DNA of 64,000 nucleotides. Origin: Chamaelirium japonicum (taxonomy: Eukaryota > Streptophyta > Magnoliopsida > Liliales > Melanthiaceae). Positions 35,207-46,508 of this stretch are shown here, piece after piece (positions within the stretch are counted from its first letter, which is position 1; the number at the start of each line of letters is the position of its first letter). The notes under the pieces are model-generated. The model made no database searches. It saw only the letters and a list, made by a program, of their open reading frames with translations, and was not told where the DNA came from. The stretch lies in the NCBI GenBank assembly GCA_947650365.1, contig CANTAL010000696.1, positions 1 to 64,000 on the forward strand, in the 5' to 3' direction. The translations under genes were made by a program, and so were the position numbers.

Positions 35207-35939
35207 GCTGGGAGCCAATGCCGACACTTGCGCTCCGATTAGCTGGGAGCCGATTGCTAATTAACCCAAACTATCAACCCCATTTCTCTGCTTCATCATC
35301 TGCACCCTATGTCACAGTCATCCGTTGCACCCACACCAAAACCAGTGAATCGTGTTAAGCCCCAAATTGCATGCAAAGGGACGGCTGCAATCAGGTGCCA
35401 AGTAGGAGCCCATTCGATGGGACAAGAACAGCTGGTCCTTTGCCCGTTTGGATATGGTTTTAAAGTGTTGTGTGGTATACATGCGATTGGGGAGAAACCA
35501 TGGATAGCGATAGCAATTTCTTTTAACGTGATTTGCCCACAACTGATCGACTCATTTACAGACACAGCCTTCCGGTTTGGCGCTCGTCGACGCCCGCTGG
35601 AACCACATGAGCCAATGTTCCAAGCTAGCAGCTTCTTGTAGTCCACAGCTGGGCCAGCTTATTCTTTTAACGAGAGTACAGCAAAGCAGCCTCCCCCCTC
35701 AGCCCTCCTCCGAAGACACGAACCATCTGGGGAAGGTGAACACTGCACCGCGACATCCCTCGGGGCACTTGCTAGTTCACCCAAGCATCCCTATGACAAT
35801 TTCGCCTCGGCACCGACCATCCAGCCCCCACTCACGGCTTCTTCTCCAAAGTCTCGAACCGCCCGAGGGGGAGGCGATGTATCGCGGCTTCCCCCTGAGC
35901 CTCCTCCTCTCCTAGCCACCGCTCGTAGGTCTTGATCCG
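35207..35939. other. No gene recognised
   Basis: Overlapping frames on both strands (35296-35646 minus, 35309-35641 plus) are about 110 codons, but neither has recognisable features. It may be unique host DNA; the gypsy element has inserted at its right side (target ATCCG). Confidence 0.4.
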
Positions 35940-38372
35940 TGTAGACACACGAATTTTGTCTAACCCGAACCCGACTTGCGTACACCTACGTGGATGCAAA
36001 CCCGACGCGCGCTCCGACCCGGACCCGACTTGCACGCACCAGTGCGGACCCGGACCCGATTCGCGCCCAATAAGGGAGGAGCGGACCCCACACTCAAGGG
36101 GGGCCGGCCCCTACTAGGGACCCGAACCCCATGGGGGCCGGCCCTTACTAGGACCCGAACCCCATGGGGCCGGCCGGCCTTGCAAGGAAAAAAGAAAAGA
36201 AAGGAAAGAAAAGAAAGAAAAGAAAAGAAAAAGGAAAGAAAAGAAAAGGAAAGAGAAGAAAGAAAAGGAAAGAACTACCGCCATGCGCGGGGGGAGGTTG
36301 TGTATGACGTCTGCTCACGCGCGGATCTGCGCCGATCCCTCGATCCGACGAACAAGAAGAAAAGCCGGGTCGCCATCGATTTCGTGTGCAAAATCCAGCC
36401 ATAATTGCCCCGCCAAGAAAGGAAAGCAAATAAGTGTTATTCCCCTCATCAATGGATGAATAAATCCCGGGTAATTATAAGGGAGATATTAAAAGGATTT
36501 AAAATTAAAACTTCCCATATCTCTCTCCCCTCCCCTTTGCCTATAAATAGAGGGGGTGGGGGAAGGCTCAAGAGGTCGAAGATTGAAGAGGAAGCGAGGA
36601 AGCTCTGCAGAAAAGGAGACGCTTCTTCATCGACCCAAGGCTTCACGAGGCACGGGCAAGCCTGTCCCTTCGGGATCGGCTTAGTCCATTGAAAGCCCTC
36701 ATCAACGTGAAGACCCTTGCACAAGAAGATCAAGCCTTCGACTCCGTGCACGAAGAAGAAAGCTCGGAGAAGAAGAACCCTTCGACTCCGAAGACGCCAG
36801 AAGCAAAGGCCAGAGAAGAAGATCGGAACGGCATCACCCCGTCGTCTCCAACAACCCTTCGACTCCGAAGACGCCAGAAGCAAAGACCGGAGAAGAAGAT
36901 CAGAGCGGCACTACCCCGTCGTCTCCAACAAGCCTTCGACTCCGATCAAGCTCAAAAGCCCGGAGAAGAAGAACGAAGCGGCGCTACACCCGTCATCTTC
37001 AACAAAGCCTTCAACTTTGATTACGTCGAATACGCCCGGAGAAGAAGCCGACGTCACAACCGTCGCCAGGTCGAAGATCGAAGAAAAAAGTGGGGAAGCT
37101 CTGCAGAAAAGGAGATGCTTCTTCATCGACCCAAGGCTTCACGAGGCACGGGCAAGCCTGTCCCTTCGGGATCAGCTTAGTCCATTGAAAGCCCTCATCG
37201 ACGTGAAGACCCTTGCATACGAAGATCAAGACTTCGACTCCGTGCACGAAGAAAAAAGTTCAGAGAAGAAGACCCTTCGACTCCGAAGACGCCAGAAGCA
37301 AAGGCCGGAGAAGAAGCTCGGAGCGACTCTACCCCGTCGACTCCAACAAACCCTCCACTCCGATCAAGCTCCAAAGCCCGGAAAAGAGGAACGAAGTGTC
37401 ATCAACCCGTCACCTTCGATAAACGTCCGCTCCATCCATGAAGAAGAAAGACTGGAGAAGACTACCTGAAGCATCGCTACCCCCGCCGTCTTCATCAACA
37501 AAAGTCGACGCTACAACCGTCGCACGGAGACCGTCGCTACCCCCGTCGTCTTCATCAACAAAAGCCGGTGCCACAACCGTCGCACGGAGATCGGTGCTAC
37601 CCCCGCTATCTCCGAAAGCATTCTTCAACTCCGATCATGCCAAAGAAACCCGGAGAAGAAGAGAAGTCCACCCGACACCCAAACCGTCGAAGCACCGAAG
37701 AAGTAGACCACGTCGTTCGAGAAGAAGACCGAGTTTATGCTGAAGCCAAAGCCCACGCAAGAAGCCAAAGCAAAATCCCCGGTAAAGCCCGCGCCAAAGC
37801 AACGCAAGTGCCAAAGCCAAGTGACTACGTCGGCCATGAGCAAAAGCACCGCACGTTCTAGCCGATACGACGTGAAGTCCAGAAGAACGAAAGCATCGCA
37901 AGTCTCTCCTGTCTACGTCCAAGCGCAAGTGCCAAAGCAAAGCAAAAGCCAGAGCCACGCCAAAGCCAAAGCTGACGCCAAAAGCACGATCGACGCCGCG
38001 AACCGACGATCAAGGACGCCGAGGTCAAGCGAGGAGCGAGGAAGACACGAAGACCGAGGAACGAAGTTGAAGACCCCCTAGCCGAGGAAGCGCGAAGCAC
38101 GGAAGGGACCGAAGAAACAACGGATACTCCTTAGTGTCTCCAAAACCCTCACCTTGTAAAGACCTCTGTCCTGGCCAACTCCTTCAGAGCTCTCGCACGA
38201 ACACCACGTGGAGACGCGGATCAAAGGGACCCTCAAGAGGATTTCTCCCACAATCCCCTGACCAACACTCGCCGGGACCTGGACTCGCCACACCCGAGCC
38301 ACCCGGGTCCCGGCTACACTTGTAATCTCGTTTTGTGCAATAAAGACGACTCGTATCTTTTCCGCGCATACA
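35940..38372 (+). repeat. 5' LTR of the gypsy element
   Basis: 2,433 bp. TATA box TATAAATA at 36542-36549. Downstream of it are arrays of ~78-bp repeats (CCTTCGACTCCGA... AGAAGAAGA blocks) and a ~500-bp duplication (36566-36770 versus 37066-37280). The Lys/Arg-rich frames across it (36689-37469 and others) occur in both LTRs and are repeat artefacts. Near 38330 GCAATAAAGACG is a likely polyadenylation signal. Confidence 0.96.
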
Positions 38373-38378
38373 GATTTC

Positions 38379-38395
38379 TGGCACGCCCGGTGGGA
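38379..38395 (+). promoter_or_regulatory. Primer-binding site of the gypsy element
   Basis: TGGCACGCCCGGTGGGA starts six bases after the 5' LTR. Position and TGGC start fit a tRNA primer site; I do not assign the tRNA. Confidence 0.65.
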
Positions 38396-38432
38396 CATCT
38401 TTTCCTTTCATCCGTACGACTGAAGAAGCTAC

Positions 38433-40990
38433 TTGAAGTTTGCAATGGCCGGGACAAGCAACGATGCGTTTGCTCCAAGCCTTTCACCAATCGTCGAGTC
38501 TCCTCTACTCCGACACGGTGATCCAGTAAACTCGGAGGGTGATGCTCCCCCGATGGTACGTGTCTACACTCGGCGTACTCGAACCCTTGCGAATGTCTTC
38601 ATGCCGGAAACTACTGCCGAAGATGCTCGCCAAAATGCCGACGAGGCCTTGGTGCATGAAGAAACGCACCTCGATCCTGGAGTCCATGTCCAAAAATTTG
38701 GGGAGGACCAGCCCCAACCACGAACCCGTTCGGATTCTCCAGTGGACGTTGCACCTCCTCTGTAGGGGGGAAACATCAATCATCAACCAGAAGCAAGTCG
38801 GCGTAATTACATCTCAGACGACGACAACAAGGATGCTAGCATGCAACATCGAGACGTCCTCCGTCACCATCCTCCGTCCGCTCTTCAGCTTCAAGTCATG
38901 CAGATGAGCGAGCACATGGCGCAGATTACTCGGCTGATGGAGGAGAAGGATCATCACATCAATACTCTGCTCCAAAAGCTAAGCGCAAAGGACGCTGCAG
39001 CAGTCGGTCAACCCGTTGCTTCCCCGGTAGCTGCTCCAGCTCCGTCTTCAACACCCGCTCCTGCAGAGGTTGTTCCGACGATTCAAGCAGTTACTTCAGC
39101 GCTCTCCTCGGCTCCTGTCCCAATGGAAGTCGTCTCCCCAGCGCCAGCCTCGGTGGCCACACAACCTCCGGCAACGGCAACGATGAATGCTCAGCAAGTC
39201 CAAGCGTTGGTAGCCGACATGATGCGCTCCCACGGCAGTGGCCTTCCTCCGATCACGGCAGCATACTCGAAGCCCTACACCGCGAGGATCCAGCAGCTAA
39301 GCTTCCCAGTCGAATTCCAGCCACCAAAGTTCCAGCACTTCGACGGAAAGGGAAATCCAAGACAGCACGTTGCTCACTTCATCGAAACTTGCAACAACAC
39401 GCACATATGGCGACGAGATGGTGAAACAGTTCGTTCGCACCCTCAAAGGCAATGCGTTCGACTGGTACATTGATCTTTCTCCAGGACCATCGACAGCTGG
39501 GATCAGATGGAGAGGGAGTTCCTCAATCGCTTCTATAGCATCAGGCGAACCGTCAGCATGACCGAGCTTACTGCAGTCAAGCAAAGGAAAGATGAGCCGG
39601 TGATCGACTACATCGACAGATGGAGGAACCTCGTGTTGAATTCACGAGACCGTTTGTCTGAAGACTCGGCCATCGAGATGTGCACCCAAGGCATGCACTG
39701 GGGCCTGCTCTTCATCCTTAAAGGTATCAAGCCTCGGTCTTTCGAAGAACTCGCGACTCGGGCTCAGGACATGGAACTCAGCCTAGCAAGCCGTGGGGAC
39801 TCAAAGAACAAAGACTTCTTGAAGGTGGAGAAGCAGGACAAGCCGGCCCCACCGAAACCAAAACAAGTCAATATTGCGACATCGCTTCAACCTTCAAGCC
39901 GCTCAAGATCGGTGGCAAGCCAGATCAGAAGAAGGGAGTCGCCATACCGCCACCTCCGCCGCCAAGACAAAGGATGACTCTCGAGGAGCTCGAAGCTAAG
40001 GAGTACCCCTTCCCGGACTCGGAAGTCTCCTCCATGTTCGACCAACTGCTGCAAGAGAAGACGATAGAACTCCCTCCTTCGAAGAGGCCCGAGCAGATGC
40101 ATCGCGTCGACGACCCTCTCTTTTGCAAATACCACCGGGTGGTAAGTCATCCCATCGAAAGATGTTTCGTCTTCAAGGAAAGAATCATGGCACTCGCAAA
40201 GCAAGGAAAGATAGAAATTGACACCGGGGAGGTCGCTACGGCCAACATAACGTCCATCACCTTCGGCTCCTTCTCGCCGGTACTCGTTGCTGCTCGGCGA
40301 AGCATGCCCAAATTGCGCATCAACCGTCAAGCGCCAACCGCTAAGTCAATTTCCCAGCCGAAAGTCTCGAAGCGACGTCAATGTACTCCTGCGCTCACCA
40401 AGGAAGAAACGACGCTGCCCTGGGGGCAACCATCGCTCACGCCAGCACCTCTTCCAAGCAATGCTACATCCCAACGAGCGCTCCAAAGGAGATACAAGCA
40501 GGGAGATCCAGAAGTCGGTCTGCTGGGCCAGCCTTCGAGAAAGTTCGACTACTACGTCCTCTACTCAAGGCCTCCGTCCGTTTCAATTGAAAAAATCAAG
40601 CCCACCGGCTGGGAATCGGAAAACGAGCCAGTGGAGCTTCAGGAAGAGCAAGTTTCTTCCAGTCGAGCTACATCCCAATGCGCTCTCCGGAAAAGATACG
40701 AGCAGGGAGATCCAGAAGTCAGTCTGCTGGGCCAGCCTTCGGAGAAGTTCGACTATTACGTCCTCTACTCAAAGCCCCCATCTGTTTCGATCGAAGAAAT
40801 CAAGCCCACCGGCTGGGGATCGGAAGACGAGCCAGCAGAGTCTAGGGAGAAACAAGTGTCTGCAAGGGAACCAGTTGCTGCTGCCAATCATTATCTTAGC
40901 AGAGGGAATCCACCGATGAAGAGGCATGGGTCATGCTACCACGGCGGCGAAAGCCACGACAAGAAAGGCAACAGAAGCAAGACCGTGTGA
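38433..40990 (+). pseudogene. Gypsy gag region, decayed
   Basis: Frame 38433-38765 continues past a TAG (38763-38765) to 39395, where frameshifts move it to frames ending at 39977, then 39974-40990. The retrotransposon gag core is clear: FQHFDGKGNPRQHVAHFIET (39331), GNAFDWYIDL, FLNRFYSIRRTVSMTEL, IDRWRNLVL and CTQGMHWGLLFILKGIKP. It would form the capsid. The following segment has CKYHRVVSHPIERCFVFKE (~40127), which in this lineage precedes the protease. Two near-identical ~60-codon blocks (ARSQRALQ-RYKQGDPEV type, 40462-40620 and 40668-40830) are an internal duplication. Confidence 0.9.
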
Positions 40991-41166
40991 TGAGGAGGCT
41001 TCCCGAGCGGAAGATCCACAAGAAGAAAAGCAAGACTCCTGGAAGAAAGGCATTCAAAGTGCCGCCAGCAAGCCAAGACGATCTCCTTCAGCAGAGCCAT
41101 CCAGAATCAGCAACCTTGTAAGAATTCTTCCCGGATCACTTCCTCCCAGTCGATCAGCACATCAGG

Positions 41167-44100
41167 GTGTCTTGTTGCATGGTCGAAGTTCATAAGGCAT
41201 CGGAAGGAAAAGACGAAAGTGAAACTTCTGAAGAAGGCGACTCCACTGACGAGGGAGACGATTCCGACAAAGGGGGCACTGCCTCTCATGATGAAACAAT
41301 CCTGCACTTGCCACTCGTAGAAGCTTTGCATCTCCCGAAGAAGGCTCGCCTGGCAATGGCTGCAGCTTTGGCCGACCCAGATAGCTACAAGAGAAAAAGG
41401 AAGGATGACAAGAAGGGCAAAACTGTGGCCTCGTGCGATGCAACGATAATCTTTTTCGACGAGGACTTGCAACTCGGAACGCGACTGCATAACCGGCCTG
41501 TCTACGTCTCGGGATACATCAAGGAGAAGCCGGTAAACCGAATTTTGCTGGACTGTGGCTCCGCCGTCAATATCATGCCTATCCAGACAATGCCGCAACT
41601 CGGCATCACCAACAACCAGCTCTCTCCCAGCCAATTGGTCATTCAAGGGTTCAACCAGGGGGGACAGTCCACTATCGGAATCATCCGCCTAAAGCTTTCA
41701 ATCGGCCCGCTAGATACAACGGTCATCTTCCACATCATCGATTGCCAGACGTCATATCGCCTCCTGTTAGGAAGGCCATGGCTACACGAGACTGGCGTCG
41801 TAGTGTCCACCTGGCACCAGTGCCTCAAGTACTATGAAGAAGGCATGGAGACGCATAGTTGCGGATGACAAGCCATTTAACAAGGCCGAGGCACAGTTGG
41901 CCGACGCCAAGTTCTACCAAACATGAGACCTAGTCGCGGAAGTCCTTCCGGCTAAAGCCCCTCGAGTCCAGAAGGCTGAAGAGGTAAGACAGGGCGAGGC
42001 TCATCCACCTGCAAAACCGATGCAACCTTCCGACGAAGCAAGACTCAAGGCCCAAGGAATGCCAAAACCTAGGCAAAGGATGCGCATCAGTTCCGAGTCA
42101 AGAGCAATGCAACATACCCCGTTGCCCGTCCAAACGACGCTAGTCCCGCGTCTCGCGCCTCAGTAGCATCGCAAATCTGAACGATCGCCTTCTACTCCGA
42201 CAACAAAACGGGCCTCGCCGTTATCGCAGGCCAATATCGTCACTCTGCAGGAAATGACGTTGCCATTACCCAGTCTGACGCAAGCTCCGAACTCGAGCAG
42301 ACCCATCGAATCTATTGACTCCAATCAGCTTGGATTCAAGCCGAAAGGAAGTTGGAGGCAAAATGCTGCTAAGTTGTTGTTTAAGGTCGGCTACGACAGA
42401 GAAAGCGCCATAGGCACACTCCCCCCAGTAGCAACTCCACATGGGATGACGAGAACTCAAGCTCGGCTGTTTCAAAACGGTGAACAAATTCTCCCGAACC
42501 GCCGAGGCATCGGCTCTAGCCAAGCTCCGTTGCTCATCAGAACCGCAGTAAAGAAGATCTTCACCTCCAACTACATCGGGGCGAAGATGGTAGACGAAGC
42601 AGCTGAAGGATCGACAATCTCCGATGCACGCTCTGCCTACGCAAGCCGTCCCGACAGCAAAAGAAAACGGCGACGGGCTCGATGCCAAGCCTCACTCCAG
42701 AAGCAAAATAAAAGCAGCATATGCCGGTCGAATCTGAAGCGCACATCCGTGTTCGGAAGGCTCGGGCCAGTTAAGCAATCAAAGAAGAAGTCAGTGTTCG
42801 ATCGTCTGGGAATGCCAATCAAGGACCTCGTTTCAACACCCACCCACCCACCCATGGCTGCCGTTAATCATATCTCCATCACAGATCCCGACAACGGTGA
42901 TCCTTCTACTTCGGACGACGAGTTGCCAGATGCCCCGCCAGTCCTCGAAGAAGGGGGGCAGTCCACCGTTGATGACTTGAAGGAAATCAACTTGGGCACA
43001 GAGACGGAGCCTCGGCCTACATTCGTCAGCACACTCTTGACCCCTGAGGACGAAGCCGCATGTATCAAACTACTTAAAGAATACAGAGACGTCTTCGCAT
43101 GGTCCTACAAGGAGATGCCGGGTCTCGATCCCAAAATCGCAGTGCACTAGCTCAGCGTCAAACACGGAGCCAGCGCTATCAAGCAAGGACAAAGACGCTA
43201 CTGGCCAGAACTGGTACCCCAAATAGAAGGCGAAGTTAATAAGTTGATCGAAGCCGGCTTCATCCGAGAGGTCAAGTACCTGACATGGATCTCTAGCGTC
43301 GTCCCGGTCAAAAAGAAGAACGGTCAAATCCGAGTGTGCGTGGACTTCAGAAACTTGAACAACGCATGTCCAAAGGACGACTTCCCCTTGCCAATTATAG
43401 AGCTAATGGTGGACGCAACGACAGGCCACGAGGTACTAACTTTCCTGGACGGATCATCGGGCTACAATCAGATTCGGATAGCACCCAAGGACGAAGAGCT
43501 CACAACATTCCACACACCGAAAGAAATCTATTGCTACAAAGTTATGCCATTCGGTTTGAAGAACGCTGGAGCCACCTACCAGCGAGCTATGCAGAAAATC
43601 TTCGACGACATTCTTCATAAAAACGTGGAGTATTATGTTGACGACCTCGTAGTGAAATCCAAGAAGAAGTCGGCACATCTAAAAGATCTCGAGTTAATCT
43701 TCAAACGACTTCGAAGGTACCAACTCCGCATGAATCCACTCAAGTGCGCATTCGGAGTCTCCTCAGGCAAGTTCCTCGGCTTCGTCGTACGACATCGAGG
43801 TATTGAGATAGATCAATCCAAGATAGATGCTATCGTCAATATGCCCGCGCCGAAGACAGTACGAGACCTCAGAGGCCTCCAAGGGCACTTGGCGTATATC
43901 TGGAGATTCATCGCCAACCTAGCTGGAAAGTGCCACCTGTTTAGTCACCTCATGAAGAAAGGAGCACCGTTCAAATGGGATGAAGCTTGCCAAGAAGCAC
44001 TCCAAAACATCAAAGCCTATCTACTGAAGCCACCAGTTCTATCAGCACCAGTTCAAGGAAGGTCGCTCATCCTCTATATTACTGCCCAGGAGCAATCCTT

Positions 44101-46260
44101 GGGGGCACTCCTGGCTCAGAACAATGAACTTGGCAAGGAGACGGCTTGCTACTACTTGAGTCGCACTCTCGTTGGCGTAGAGCTAAATTACTCCCCAATC
44201 GAGAAGGTCTGCTTAGCACTCATCTTCGCCACGAAAAAGCTGCGACACTATATGCTGGCTCACACCATCAGACTCGTCTCGAAGGCTGACCCCCTCAAGT
44301 ACATCATGTCAAGACCAGTGTTCTCCGGATGTCTGGTCAAGTGGGCGCTACTTCTACTTGAATTTGATATCACCTTCGTACCGCAGAAAGCGGTTAAAGG
44401 GCAAGCCCTCGCGAACTTCCTCGCATAATATCCTCTCCCGGCGGAATGGGAGTTATCAGAAGATTTCCTAGATGAAGAAGTGTTCTCCATCGACGTCGCC
44501 CCATCCTGGAAAATATTTTTCGACGGTGCAGCAAGGCAAGACATAGCGGGAGCCAGAGTCATCTTCGTCACTCCGGACAATGAAATACTCCCCTTCTCAT
44601 TCCTACTGTCGGAATCATGTTCCAACAACGTGGCAGAATATCAAGCTCTGCTCATCGGTCTCTAGCTGGCCGACGAAATAAAGCTTCAAGGACTAGAGAT
44701 TTTTGGTGACTCTCAACTCGTTATCCAGCAAGTCTTGGAGGCATACGAAGTCAACAAAGAAGACCTGGTGCCGTTGCATGCGCGAGCTGTGGAGCTCCTC
44801 GGCAAACTCAAGGCTGCCTCCATTCAGCACGTCTCCAGAAATCTCAACAGCAGGCTGACGCACTCGCAAACCTGGCGGCTACACTCCCATTCCCAAAAGA
44901 AGGTCAGCTCGTCGTCCCCATCTGCAGAAGATTCGTGATCACCGAAGAAGAAGGTCCGATCAAAATTCCAGTTCAAACCAACACGGTGCACGTCCTCGAA
45001 GTTGAAGAGCAAGACTAGAGGCAACCATTGGTGGATTACCTCGTTCATGATAAACTCTCCGAAGATTCGAAGCGCAGAGTCGACATCCGGCGACGATCTC
45101 TGAAATTCTACCACTTCAACAACGAGTTGTACCGCCGAGACTACGATGGCACGCTCCTGAGATGCCTCGCAAAGGAAGAGGCAGAAGCAGCACTGGAAGA
45201 AGTACACGCTGGAATCTATGGCTCACACCAGTCTGGCCCGAAGCTCCACTTTCGAGTCAGGAGGATGGGATATTACTGGCCCACCATGATCAAGGACAGC
45301 TTGGAGTACGCGAAAAGATGTCACGTTTGCCAGTTGCACGGGGACTATATTCGTCAACCTCCGGAACCTCTGCACCCGACAATCGCGTCATGGCCCTTCG
45401 ACGGATGGGGACTCGATATTGTCGGCCCCCTGCCCAAGTCATCCAAGCAACATCTTTACATTCTGGCGGCAACGGACTACTTCTCCAAGTGGGCTGAAGC
45501 AACTCCTCTGCTGGAAGTTACAAAGCACTCCGTCATCAGCTTTATCCAGAATGACATCATCTTCCGCTATGGAGTCCCCCGCTATATCGTAACAGACAAC
45601 GGGAAGCAGTTCAAGAATGCTGCCGTCAGCCAGTTCTGCGCATTGTACAACATCAAGCAGAATTGTTCGACGATGTACAACGCTCCGGCCAACGGTCTGG
45701 CAGAGGCCTTCAACAAGACTCTGTGCAAGCTGCTGGAGAAAATCGTCTCGAAGACAAAGAAAGATTGGCACGAACGTATGGGCGAAGCGCTATGGGCTTA
45801 CCAGACATCCTTCCGCACGCCGACGCAAGCAACACCGTACTCCCTCGTCTATGGTGTAGAAGCCGTTCTTTCGCTCGAGCTCCAGATCCCGTCGCTCAGG
45901 ATAGCGATCCAGGAAGGCCTCACCAGCGACGACAACGCCCAGCTCCGCCTAGCAGAATTGGAAGCATTGGACGAAAGATGCCTCGAAGCTCAACAACGTC
46001 TGGAGTGTTATCAGGCCAGACTGTCTCACGCCTTCAACAAGAAGATCCATCCTCGATCATTCCAGATAGGGGAACTGGTGCTGGCAGTCAAACGCCCCAT
46101 CATCCTCTCGCATCGAGGAGGGAAGAAATTTGATGCCAAATGGGATGGCCCGCACTCCGTCAAGGAAGTCTACTCCAACGGCGCCTATCTCCTCACCACG
46201 CCAGAAGGGCTGACACTCGGCCCTATCAACGGCAAGTACATTAAAAGGTACTATGCCTAA
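41167..46260 (+). pseudogene. Gypsy pol: protease, RT, RNase H (two), integrase
   Basis: Protease (41167-41868): LLDCGSAVNIMP, with Cys in the usual D-S/T-G position. RT (43240-43900): VDFRNLNNACPKDDFPLP, MPFGLKNAGATYQRAM, YVDDLVVKS (43632). First RNase H to 44428. Second, archaeal-type RNase H (44510-44850; FFDGAARQDIAGA, NVAEYQALLIGL, GDSQLVIQQ). Integrase (45028-46260): H-H-C-C finger near 45200-45345, then WGLDIVGPLP, IVTDNGKQFKN, GLAEAFNKTLC. In-frame stops at 43148, 44426, 44663 and 45016; a one-base loss near 44847; other breaks at 41868-42253. The product copies and integrates the element, now inactive. Confidence 0.95.
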
Positions 46261-46508
46261 AGCAAGGCCACACCCCTTGCGCAAAAAAAAAAAAACGAAC
46301 TACGTGCGACTTGATCCCCCTTAGGGGGGTACGTAGGCAACCTGAGAAGTTAGTTCAGGTTCAATCCGACCAAAAGAAAAAGTCAACAATGGTCCATGCA
46401 AAAGATGTGGCAAAACGAGGTAATATTATTAGATAGTGAAGAAAAGGCGGTACATGGCATAAGTTCCAAAAAGAAAGCTACAATGTAAAACAACCAAACA
46501 AGGGGCAG
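46261..46508 (+). other. Gypsy region between integrase and the antisense gene
   Basis: A13 run at about 46283 and a CCCCCTTAGGGGGG palindrome at 46317-46330 that could form a stem at the end of either transcript. No gene. Confidence 0.5.

Noticed and set aside
36405-38325. Several Lys/Arg/Pro-rich frames of up to 250 codons, repeated at 51269-52863
   Set aside because: They occupy the gypsy LTRs, come from internal tandem repeats, and are open in several frames and on both strands.
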